A DNA stretch of 42,929 bases, taken from Adonisia turfae CCMR0081 (GTDB lineage Bacteria > Cyanobacteriota > Cyanobacteriia > Phormidesmidales > Phormidesmidaceae). The notes under the pieces are model-generated. The model did not search any database. It worked only from the letters and a program-made list of their open reading frames with translations, and had not been told where the DNA came from. Position 1 is the stretch's first letter. Every line of letters begins with the position of its first letter. Below are positions 1 to 7,194 of the stretch, piece by piece. A program made the position numbers and the translations under genes. The DNA lies in the NCBI RefSeq assembly GCF_011009555.1, contig NZ_QXHD01000004.1:221862-264790 (forward strand), in the 5' to 3' direction.

Positions 1-184
1 AAGACATGCATTTTGTTATAAGTCCATGACATACTAAAAAACAAATAATGCAATTTATGCATTTCTCACATGCAATTTTCGGAAATAATAGATGAGATCG
101 GAGATTATCTATTGATCTTTAAAGCTATTAAACGGGTTGCTAACACTCCATTTTGGCGTTAAGCAAACATGCTTCAGATAATCG
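1..184. other. window edge, no gene seen
   Basis: AT-rich sequence downstream of the cyanophycinase gene. I see no convincing reading frame, RNA gene or terminator in it. It may hold the end of a gene outside the window. Confidence 0.4.
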
Positions 185-1018
185 CTAGAGCTTGGATACC
201 ATTTCAAGATTAGGTGTACAAACTGATCGGCACCTACAGTCGTATTGGTCGCCCTCACTTAAGATATGGACTCTTAAGTCATGGAGGCTCAACGGGGAAT
301 TGTCACCAGAGTCACGATAGTTTGTATGGGTTAGTTCCCTTGGATCAATGATGGTGACAGAGCCTTTGCCGATTACTTGAAAGGTGCCATCGCCTTTGAA
401 AGCAGCACAGGTGTCTTCGTCAATGCCAATACCTAGTCGGTCAGGATTAGCTGCGATCGCACTCAACAACCGAGCCATGCGATTACGGTTATGAAAGTGC
501 TGATCCACCAAAAGCTCAGGGATAATGCCCAAACCATCCATCAAATCCACCAGTGAGCGGTTGGGTGATTCCCCACTACTGCCCCCCGAGATCATCTTTT
601 CACCCATCACTGCAGCACCCGCACTGGTTCCAGCCACGACTAACGTGCCAGTTTTAAGGCGCTTCTTAAGTGTCGTTATAAACTTACTACCCTGAATAAA
701 GTTGAATAGGCGCACCTGATCACCACCGGACAAAAAGATACCGGCACAGCGATCTAGCAGCTCAAGCCAACGGTCTTCATCACACTCGCGGGGACGTCGA
801 ATATCAAGGACATGAACGTCTTTGACTCCTAGCTGAGTGAAAATGCGGCGGTAGCGATCGCCAACGACACTGGGCTCCTGAGAGGCACAGGGAACAATGC
901 CAATTACGGCCTGAGTCCCGCCGGCACTATTAAAGAAGTTCGTCAATATCTTGCGTTCACCGACCTTATCTTCTGCCCCTCCAATTACCATGACGGGGTA
1001 CTGGGTCGGAATTACCAT
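185..1018 (-). CDS. cphB: cyanophycinase (peptidase family S51)
   Basis: Cyanophycinase cuts the storage polymer cyanophycin (poly-Asp backbone with Arg side chains) into beta-Asp-Arg dipeptides in the cytoplasm, releasing stored nitrogen. The protein is 277 aa, the usual CphB length. The nucleophile serine sits in GTSAGAA at residue 132, GGDQ places a glutamine at 101, and DQHF places a histidine at 174. These positions match the known catalytic and substrate-binding residues of CphB. An N-terminal VIGGAEDKVG motif is also typical. It is transcribed away from the DUF3616 gene, with 227 bp between them. No cyanophycin synthetase gene is in the window, so the partner is elsewhere or just outside. 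Family assignment is firm; a role as the main cyanophycinase rather than a paralog is inferred. Confidence 0.93.
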   Translation of the reverse strand: MVIPTQYPVMVIGGAEDKVGERKILTNFFNSAGGTQAVIGIVPCASQEPSVVGDRYRRIFTQLGVKDVHVLDIRRPRECDEDRWLELLDRCAGIFLSGGDQVRLFNFIQGSKFITTLKKRLKTGTLVVAGTSAGAAVMGEKMISGGSSGESPNRSLVDLMDGLGIIPELLVDQHFHNRNRMARLLSAIAANPDRLGIGIDEDTCAAFKGDGTFQVIGKGSVTIIDPRELTHTNYRDSGDNSPLSLHDLRVHILSEGDQYDCRCRSVCTPNLEMVSKL

Positions 1019-1245
1019 AGCTTAACGAACAAGAAGAGATTTTTACTAACGCATAAATGCATTCCTAGATAGTAAATCATATTGTTGTAGAGTTAACACA
1101 ATCAGATTTTTACTCCTCCACAAGATAGATTTAGCCCCTCTATTTAATGCCTTAGCGCTTGGCCTCAGAGGTGCAGTTGCAAATCTTCAAAAACTTAAGT
1201 TGACCACAGTATACTCAAACAGATCTTGAAGGAGCACAACCCTCT

Positions 1246-2316
1246 ATGGCTGACAGCTTTTTGCTAAGTCGAGTTTTACTACAGTTTGGCGAGCAGGCGG
1301 AGAATGTCATTGCTGATTTATCAGCCGTCGCCATGACTCCCGATGGCAGCCTCTGGGTAGGGTCAGATGAATGTGTAGCCGTTGAACGACTACAGCGTTT
1401 AGAAAGCTGTGTCTATGGCGATCATCAAGTCTTTCAGATCGGGGACTTTGTAGAGTTATTTGATAACGAATCAGAAATTGATATTGAAGCGCTAGGTTAT
1501 TCAGAAGGCTATCTTTGGGTGATCGGCTCCCACAGTAGCAAACGTAAAAATGCCAAGGGGAAAGACCCCCAAAAAGATATTCAGCGTCTGGCAAAAATCA
1601 AGCACGATATCAATCGATACCTGTTGGCCCGTATCCCTGTTATCAAAGGGAAGCTAGTTAAATCGTGTGAGCTATCTGACGGCACTGAACTCACTGCTGC
1701 AGCCTTACAAAAAACAAAAGAAAACAATATTTTAATTCAGGCCTTAAAAGAGGATGAACACATCGGTCCTTTCTTAGACATCGATTTACCCTCCAAAGAC
1801 AACGGCTTAGACATTGAAGGCATGGCAGTTGCTGGCCATAGGGTATTTTTAGGTTTAAGAGGTCCTGTTTTAAGGGGCTGGGCAATCATTTTAGAGTTAG
1901 AACTACAGGAGAAGAAACCAGGTGTGCTTTCTTTCAAAAGTCTAGGGACAGACAAGCTCTATCACAAACACTTTTTAGATCTAGATGGCCTGGGGGTTCG
2001 GGATCTATATTTTCACGATGGTGATTTATTAATCTTGGCTGGCCCCACCATGACACTCTCTGGAGAACAACAAATCTTTCGCCTCAAAGATGTGTTAAAC
2101 CATGGTGATGACTGCATCTGGCATAAAGATTCTGACAAATTAGAAGTTCTATTTGATATTCCCCTCACGATGGGTAGTGATTTTGCTGAAGGCATGACCT
2201 TGTTTCCCTGTTTGGGATATAAAGACAGCCTAATGGTGGTGTACGATCGACCGGCTGAAACGCGACGGGTGGGAACGGATGCTGTTTTTGCTGATGTTTT
2301 TCGATTACCCACTTAA
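1246..2316 (+). CDS. DUF3616 family protein
   Basis: A 356-aa protein of the DUF3616 type. The family has no established function that I know of. It begins with the family-like stretch ADLSAVAMTPDGSLWVGSDE and continues with short beta segments rich in Gly, Asp and Trp (for example LGYSEGYLWVIGSHSSKRK and LDIEGMAVAGHRVFLGLRG). This pattern suggests a beta-propeller-like fold. There is no signal peptide or membrane segment, so it is probably cytoplasmic. The ATG is preceded by AAGGAG with about 11 bases of spacing. The gene stands alone, divergent from cphB. Any link to cyanophycin turnover would be guesswork. Confidence 0.85.
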   Translation: MADSFLLSRVLLQFGEQAENVIADLSAVAMTPDGSLWVGSDECVAVERLQRLESCVYGDHQVFQIGDFVELFDNESEIDIEALGYSEGYLWVIGSHSSKRKNAKGKDPQKDIQRLAKIKHDINRYLLARIPVIKGKLVKSCELSDGTELTAAALQKTKENNILIQALKEDEHIGPFLDIDLPSKDNGLDIEGMAVAGHRVFLGLRGPVLRGWAIILELELQEKKPGVLSFKSLGTDKLYHKHFLDLDGLGVRDLYFHDGDLLILAGPTMTLSGEQQIFRLKDVLNHGDDCIWHKDSDKLEVLFDIPLTMGSDFAEGMTLFPCLGYKDSLMVVYDRPAETRRVGTDAVFADVFRLPT

Positions 2317-2529
2317 GATTAACGCCCAAACCCTGAAACAGGCCGAGACATCTGTATAAGTTACTCCCATAAGACTTGGCTAGCAACCCTATACCTTTAT
2401 TCTCTGGAGGAACTAATATCTCCATTAAGATGTCTCCTAAAAGGAGCAAACCGCCTTCCATCAGAAGAATCAGGGTGTATACAATACTTGGATTTTGTTG
2501 AGCTTCATTTTATACACCAGATTTAATAC

Positions 2530-2883
2530 ATGACATCTAATATCTCCGATATTCAAAAGACCATAGATAATAAATCAGATGCCTTGAACTTTCTACTCGT
2601 GGCTCTCATCGCCTCCAATAGTCGTTTCCAACGATACTATCCGTTATCACAGTTGTTTAACTATCAGCTAGGTTTGTTTCCTGATTTGCTAAACACGCTT
2701 AAGCGCCTGGTTAACCAAGGTTGGCTCAGACACACTTCAGAGCCTGAGAAACCAGCTATCTATCAGATCACACCGCTTGGCCAAGAAGAGCTCAGTCAAG
2801 TGGATATGGATTCAGTATTTCAACAGCTAGAAGAGGATGTAAAAAATACAAAACTTCTCTCTGCTTTGCAAAAAATGCTATAG
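2530..2883 (+). CDS. small winged-helix-like protein
   Basis: A 117-aa protein. Residues 20-80 look like a winged helix: helices around DALNFLLVALIASNSRF and PDLLNTLKRLVNQGWL, followed by a beta-wing ending in YQITPLGQEELSQ. The phrase Y.IT.LG...L is common in PadR- and MarR-like regulators. A short helical tail follows. No cofactor or metal motif is visible and no operon partner is present. The stop codon lies inside a strong hairpin that probably terminates transcription. A DNA-binding regulator is the most likely role, but the target is unknown and the family is not firmly identified. Confidence 0.7.
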   Translation: MTSNISDIQKTIDNKSDALNFLLVALIASNSRFQRYYPLSQLFNYQLGLFPDLLNTLKRLVNQGWLRHTSEPEKPAIYQITPLGQEELSQVDMDSVFQQLEEDVKNTKLLSALQKML

Positions 2884-2891
2884 CATTTTTT
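2870..2891. terminator. palindromic terminator overlapping the stop codon
   Basis: A perfect inverted repeat, AAAAAATGCTA followed directly by TAGCATTTTTT. It has an A-run on one side and a T-run on the other, so it can work in both directions between the convergent winged-helix and trm1 genes. The TAG stop of the upstream gene is part of the right arm. Confidence 0.6.
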
Positions 2892-2893
2892 GT

Positions 2894-2919
2894 TCTCCCA
2901 CGTCATACGCCATGGGAGA
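2894..2919. terminator. second hairpin between convergent genes
   Basis: A 7-bp inverted repeat, TCTCCCA and TGGGAGA, with a 12-base loop, just past the stop codon of trm1. It has no clear T-run, so it is only a possible terminator for the minus-strand operon. Confidence 0.35.
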
Positions 2920-2924
2920 TATAC

Positions 2925-4118
2925 CTATTTATTTTGCAGGCGTTTCGCAATGTCCAAACACACTGCTAATGGCGCATTGGTCTTAATGGCTTGGGCATCA
3001 AGATGCGTGCGAGTAGCACAATAATTGTTACCAGTTGAGCGATCGCAAATTCCCCTAATCAATCGATCCCTAGCAGGAATATCCATCTGCCCTCGCCGAC
3101 CAATCTCCGCCAGTGGATAGTAGTAGGGGGGCATCGCAGCTTCTTGTAGCATCACCGCCAACCATCGTTGAATCCGCTGGGGCCAATGCCATTGGGTGGC
3201 TAAGACGGCCATTTGGCCCACATAGTCCACATCATGCAGCGGTCCCAACCACATGGGGCCGCTGACCACAGGCGGTGCCCCACAGGCCCCACAGTTGAGT
3301 TGGCCTAACTGTCGCCAGTTGGCTGAACGAAACTGCCCACAGCTATGGCAATAGGCTAAAAACCCATAGTGTTCATCTTGCCAGGAGCCCGTGACAACTC
3401 GCACCATCACTCGGTGGATAAAACCGTTAAAAATAGAAAACACCGGCTCAATGTGAAAACCCCTAGAGGCCGCTTGCTGAGCCGCACAACCAATCAGCAG
3501 CCGCAGACCTTGCTCGTGCACCGCAGGATGGTTTCGAGCACAGGCTCCATAGATCTGCACACTTTTCGTCAGGGCATGGCCCCCGGTCGTACGGCCATCG
3601 GTACTGGTGAGATAGAGCAGTCCCCCCAGCTTAATTGCCCACAGTGCCGTATTGATAAATGGTGTGGGGCTACCAAAGCTGTCAATATCAATGAGGTCGT
3701 AATAGTCTTGCTTTTGCGCACAGCTAAAAAATAGCTGGTTGGCATCCTGGTGGGTGATGCAGTAAGCCTCAGGTGCCATGCCATGGCGCAGGTTTTTGCG
3801 CAGTACTGCTTTGAGTTCAGGGTTACCTTCGTTGGCCCAAACCCAGTCAGCCCCAGCTTCTAGATGGTAGCGTAGCGGGCGGACACCGCAGCCGGTCATG
3901 GCATCAATGACGCGCAATTGCCCCTGCTGTTGACGATAGATAGCGGCGGCCAGTACAGCTAAATCGCGTCCTATTTGGCTGGAGGAACGATAAAAGGCGT
4001 TTGCGATCGCAAATCGTGCTTTTCCTTCCTGTTGATAGTCAGTATTAGGGTGTTCGGTATGGGATAGGCAGTGCCCACCCTGCATTTTGGGGTTCACGAT
4101 TGACGCCTGACGATTCAC
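2925..4118 (-). CDS. trm1: tRNA (guanine(26)-N2)-dimethyltransferase
   Basis: Trm1 adds one or two methyl groups to N2 of guanine 26 in tRNA, using S-adenosylmethionine. The 397-aa protein has the SAM-binding motif VIDAMTGCGVRPLRY, the catalytic motif DIDSFGSPTPF, and a C-terminal half with two CxxC pairs (CHSC and CGAC) of the zinc-binding type, followed by PPYYYPL. These are hallmarks of Trm1, an archaeal and eukaryotic enzyme that is also found in cyanobacteria and a few other bacteria. The start at 4118 is a GTG; an in-frame ATG at 4085 is an alternative. It is third in the clpS-DUF2103-trm1 operon, 26 bp after the DUF2103 stop. Confidence 0.93.
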   Translation of the reverse strand: MNRQASIVNPKMQGGHCLSHTEHPNTDYQQEGKARFAIANAFYRSSSQIGRDLAVLAAAIYRQQQGQLRVIDAMTGCGVRPLRYHLEAGADWVWANEGNPELKAVLRKNLRHGMAPEAYCITHQDANQLFFSCAQKQDYYDLIDIDSFGSPTPFINTALWAIKLGGLLYLTSTDGRTTGGHALTKSVQIYGACARNHPAVHEQGLRLLIGCAAQQAASRGFHIEPVFSIFNGFIHRVMVRVVTGSWQDEHYGFLAYCHSCGQFRSANWRQLGQLNCGACGAPPVVSGPMWLGPLHDVDYVGQMAVLATQWHWPQRIQRWLAVMLQEAAMPPYYYPLAEIGRRGQMDIPARDRLIRGICDRSTGNNYCATRTHLDAQAIKTNAPLAVCLDIAKRLQNK

Positions 4119-4144
4119 ACCGCCCTTTAACTTACCATTACCGC

Positions 4145-4441
4145 TTAAATTACCGCCTCGATGGCTGCGGCTAACTGCTCAGCGCTTAGATCGGTAATCA
4201 CAAATACTTCTTGAATCGACTTGCCTTTGCGGGCAATCAGCTTAAACCCACCGCGAATCGGGACCGATGACTTTAAGCGAAACTTTGGTGCATTGGAGCG
4301 ACCGCAAGTAATCACAGCCGGAGTTAAGGTTTTAATTTGAGGATGGGTGGAAAGCTTTTGCAGGATAGGAATCAGCCCAGGGATGTGGGTGGAGTGGTTG
4401 AGGACAACCCGCCCATGGTTAGTGCTGTGGGTAGAGCCCAT
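4145..4441 (-). CDS. DUF2103 family protein
   Basis: A 98-aa protein of the DUF2103 type, function not established. The recognisable core is GRVVLNHSTHIPGL, then PAVITCGRSNAPKF, then GGFKLIARKGKSIQEVFV. I set the start at the ATG at 4441, which lies two bases past the clpS stop codon. The reading frame stays open further upstream, but that extension runs antiparallel to no known motif and overlaps clpS. The tight spacing to clpS suggests translational coupling. The conserved H, C and R residues could bind a metal or nucleic acid; this is speculation. Confidence 0.85.
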   Translation of the reverse strand: MGSTHSTNHGRVVLNHSTHIPGLIPILQKLSTHPQIKTLTPAVITCGRSNAPKFRLKSSVPIRGGFKLIARKGKSIQEVFVITDLSAEQLAAAIEAVI

Positions 4442-4443
4442 GC

Positions 4444-4773
4444 CTAAGCTTTCTCCAAAGGGGCCATGGTCAAGCCAGCTCGAATCAATTGACTGTGGTA
4501 AAGCTCCGCCTGCTCCAGCGGACCGACCCAAACAGTCGCTTGCCCTTCGTAGTGCACTTGATTCGTCAGCTTCCAAGCCTGATCTGGCGTCATGTGGGGA
4601 ATATATTTTACTAACGTCTCCGCCACATGCTGAAACGTATTGAAATCATCATTAAGCACAATAACTTTGTAGTTAGGATACGGCTGCCGAGTGATTTGCT
4701 TTGCCTTTTCTTTTGTCACCGCAGGTGACGCAGAGGCCGCCTGAACGGTCGCATTCAAAACTACCGCCTTCAT
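4444..4773 (-). CDS. clpS: ATP-dependent Clp protease adaptor ClpS
   Basis: ClpS delivers proteins with destabilising N-terminal residues to the Clp ATPase for degradation. The 109-aa protein has a short disordered N-terminus and then the ClpS core: YPNYKVIVLNDDFNTFQHV, with the NDD...T motif that forms the N-degron pocket, followed by VHYEGQATVWVGPLEQAELY. It is the first gene of a three-gene minus-strand operon. The clpP gene in this window lies 27 kb away and is not co-transcribed. Identification is firm. Confidence 0.95.
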   Translation of the reverse strand: MKAVVLNATVQAASASPAVTKEKAKQITRQPYPNYKVIVLNDDFNTFQHVAETLVKYIPHMTPDQAWKLTNQVHYEGQATVWVGPLEQAELYHSQLIRAGLTMAPLEKA

Positions 4774-5110
4774 AAGTTATGACTTCTCTAAGACAACGGA
4801 CATAACGGTCGAACCATCGCCTATGGGAGTGATCGTAGATGTCTTTATATACATTAACAAAATGCCTGTGAGGATTGGTAGACGCAATGGAGAGGGCATA
4901 GCAACCAATTGGAAAGCTACAGGGCAAGGGGCGTCAAGCCAGTTAGTTAGGCGTCACCCCTATGGGTACCATGGTGGCAAAAGCTTTGTATTGTAGGTAA
5001 TCTTCAAGAAATAGCTGTCACAGCCGCTATCTTTGCAAGAAACTCTACTCAAACCCATCCAAAGCAACAAATCAACCTCACTTCTACGCAGTTCACTAAG
5101 GGCAAGAAAT
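4774..5110. other. divergent intergenic region
   Basis: Separates clpS from the exported hydratase gene and must carry both promoters. The only structure I see is a directly repeated GGCGTCA near 4926-4955, flanked by a G-run and a C-run. No convincing small gene; the open frames here look like noise. Confidence 0.4.
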
Positions 5111-6061
5111 ATGAAAAACTGGCGCTGGCTAAAGGGTATTGGCCTTGGTATTTTCATGGCTGGCGGTGCAACCGCAATCCATGCAGCAGAGCCCTTGCCT
5201 CAGACTCTACAGCCTCTGCGCTTGGCCCAAAGCTATACCGACTTAGTGGCAGTTTCACTATTTCAACATTACTCAGCTGGCTACCCAGCCCCGATTTTGA
5301 CGGAAGGTTTATCATCGCGACAAATTGATTCGATACATCTCAGTTTTGTCCGGCGTCTAATCGGCGATGCCGGTGATGAAGGCTCTGTAGTCGGCTATAA
5401 GGTGGCGTTGACTAACACTAAAGCGCAGTCCCAGCTAGGGATTAGCCATCCTTTGTACGGTTTTTTGCTAGAAAATATGTTGCTTGAAGATGGTGCTACC
5501 CTCCCTCTGGAGTTTGGCAGCCGCCCCCAAGCAGAAGGGGATCTGATGGTGCGTGTGGGGAGTGCCGACATTAATCAGGCTGACACAGATTTAGAATTGC
5601 TGGCTGGGTTAGACGCTGTCATTCCATTTCTAGAGCTACCAGATTTGGTTTATGAAGAGGATGCCGTTGTCAATGCTGGAGCTCTAGTTGCTGTGAACGT
5701 AGGGGCTCGCTACGGTGTGATGGGAAACCCAGTTGAACTTGAATCGGGAGATAGCGGCCTGGATCAGCTGGCCAATATTCGAGTGGTGTTGAACAACGAT
5801 CGGGGGCAATTTTTAGTTGATGGTGAGAGCTCGGCACTCTTAGGTCATCCGATTAATTCGGTGCGGTGGTTGCGGGACACACTACTCACCCAAGGTGTGG
5901 AATTAAGACCCGGAGATCTACTGTCTCTAGGCTCGGTTACTTCCCTGGTGTCCCTGGATGCTGGCACGGATATCATGGGTATCGAGGCTCGGTATTTTGG
6001 CCTTCGGGACAATGAGCGCTCAGTTGATCTTGAAGTATCGTTTGAAGTAGACGACGACTAA
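5111..6061 (+). CDS. exported 2-keto-4-pentenoate hydratase-like protein (FAH superfamily)
   Basis: A 316-aa protein of the fumarylacetoacetate hydrolase / 2-keto-4-pentenoate hydratase fold. Family-like segments are GYKVALTNTKAQSQLGISHPLYG, interrupted here only by normal variation, then RPQAEGDLMVRVG, with acidic residues where the family binds its divalent metal, and LLSLGSVTSLVSLDAGTDI near the end. Known relatives are cytoplasmic enzymes of aromatic meta-cleavage pathways. This one starts with a clear signal peptide (MKNWRWLKGIGLGIFMAGGA, cleavage after HAA), so it should act outside the cytoplasm. I chose the ATG at 5111 because the signal peptide begins there; an upstream ATG at 5033 would add 26 polar residues. 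No pathway partners lie nearby, so the substrate is unknown. Confidence 0.8.
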   Translation: MKNWRWLKGIGLGIFMAGGATAIHAAEPLPQTLQPLRLAQSYTDLVAVSLFQHYSAGYPAPILTEGLSSRQIDSIHLSFVRRLIGDAGDEGSVVGYKVALTNTKAQSQLGISHPLYGFLLENMLLEDGATLPLEFGSRPQAEGDLMVRVGSADINQADTDLELLAGLDAVIPFLELPDLVYEEDAVVNAGALVAVNVGARYGVMGNPVELESGDSGLDQLANIRVVLNNDRGQFLVDGESSALLGHPINSVRWLRDTLLTQGVELRPGDLLSLGSVTSLVSLDAGTDIMGIEARYFGLRDNERSVDLEVSFEVDDD

Positions 6062-6381
6062 CGGTTTCTGCGGTGTTTTAGGTGTCATAACGACGACATG
6101 GGTGCCTGGCGAATTTACAGGGTACCTTTGAGTTAGTGATCACTGTTTATGGGCTCTGCACTAAGCTCCTGAGCTACGTACAGACACCATTACAACAGTT
6201 TACTGAAGAGATTTTAGTTAGAGATTCTGTCATCTCCTTTGACAGACAGTTTCCCGACTGGTCTACGCAAAAGTTACCGAAACAAGTTCTGAAAACCCTG
6301 TAGCTAATCGTAAGAACAGTTAAATGGTTAAAAACACTGATTAATTTCCGCTTATTTAAGGTTGTCAGAAAAGAAGTCGTC
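6062..6381. other. intergenic region with a small inverted repeat
   Basis: Upstream region of the DUF928-cyclase pair. It holds a perfect 7-bp inverted repeat, TCTGTCA and TGACAGA, with a 7-base loop at 6226-6246. It has no T-run, so an operator is more likely than a terminator. No convincing gene. Confidence 0.4.
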
Positions 6382-7194
6382 ATGTTTATTCGCTTGCGTT
6401 TTATTCAAGCTTTGCTGGCCACCCTCATGGTGGCTGCCGCCAGTCCCAGCTATGCCCTCAACTTTCCCCAGACTCGTGATCGGGGGGCCCCTGCCCGGGG
6501 TCCATCTCTGGCTACCCGGGGTCAAATTTGTCTCGATCCACAAAATCGTCCTTCTCTAACATCATTGCTACCTCACAATGCGATCGCAACCACATTTGGA
6601 GCCGACACCGATATCCCCATGGCTCTCTGGTTCTACATTCCAGAAACCGGTGCTGCCGCTGTAGAGCTAACAATTGTTAATGAACTAGGGGATGACGTTT
6701 ATCAACAGACCCTTCAACTTCCTGACACTCCTGGCACCATTCAAATCGACTTACCTCGGTACCAGGCAGACGGAGTGACACCTAAATTTGAGTCCGGCTT
6801 CCTTTACTACTGGGATTTTGCCTTGATTTGTGACCCAGACGATCGTGGTGACGATGTGCTATTGGGCGGGGGTATTCAGCGTGTGGATGCGAGTCCAACT
6901 TTCTTGGCAGAACTGGACGCTGTGGCCAACGATCCTCTAGCTCAGGCCGAACTTTACGCAGCTGCAGGCGCATGGCAAGAGACCATTGCCTTAGCCGCCG
7001 CCATGCATCCCCAAAACCCCAATGCCTGGACTGAACTTCTCACATCAGTGGATCTTGCTGCCATAGCAGAGAAACCCATTTTGGGCCAGGATGAGCCGGT
7101 CATTGATGTACCCACACCTACGGCTATGCCGAATAGTGGTGACTCTGGTAACCTACAGCGACTGCTAGAAGGCATCAATCGCAGCGCTGACTAA
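6382..7194 (+). CDS. DUF928 family secreted protein
   Basis: A 270-aa protein of the cyanobacterial DUF928 family, function not established. It has an N-terminal signal peptide (residues 1-26, ending SYALN), a Pro/Arg/Gly-rich segment RDRGAPARGP, then the family core: PMALWFYIPETGAAAVEL, the DDVYQQTLQLPDTPG strand pair, and FLYYWDFALICDPDDRGDD. It ends with helical segments resembling tetratricopeptide helices (AELYAAAGAWQETIALAA). Its stop codon shares a base with the ATG of the cyclase gene, so the two are translationally coupled. DUF928 genes often sit beside CHASE2 sensor genes in cyanobacteria, which suggests that the secreted protein works with the extracytoplasmic CHASE2 sensor. Confidence 0.85.
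   Translation: MFIRLRFIQALLATLMVAAASPSYALNFPQTRDRGAPARGPSLATRGQICLDPQNRPSLTSLLPHNAIATTFGADTDIPMALWFYIPETGAAAVELTIVNELGDDVYQQTLQLPDTPGTIQIDLPRYQADGVTPKFESGFLYYWDFALICDPDDRGDDVLLGGGIQRVDASPTFLAELDAVANDPLAQAELYAAAGAWQETIALAAAMHPQNPNAWTELLTSVDLAAIAEKPILGQDEPVIDVPTPTAMPNSGDSGNLQRLLEGINRSAD

Noticed and set aside
1199..1215. TTGACC and TATACT considered as a promoter for the DUF3616 gene
   Set aside because: Only four bases separate the two boxes, so they cannot act as -35 and -10 of one promoter.
6174..6383. 69-codon frame on the minus strand before the DUF928 gene
   Set aside because: Composition is not protein-like and it lacks a start signal; it overlaps the promoter region.
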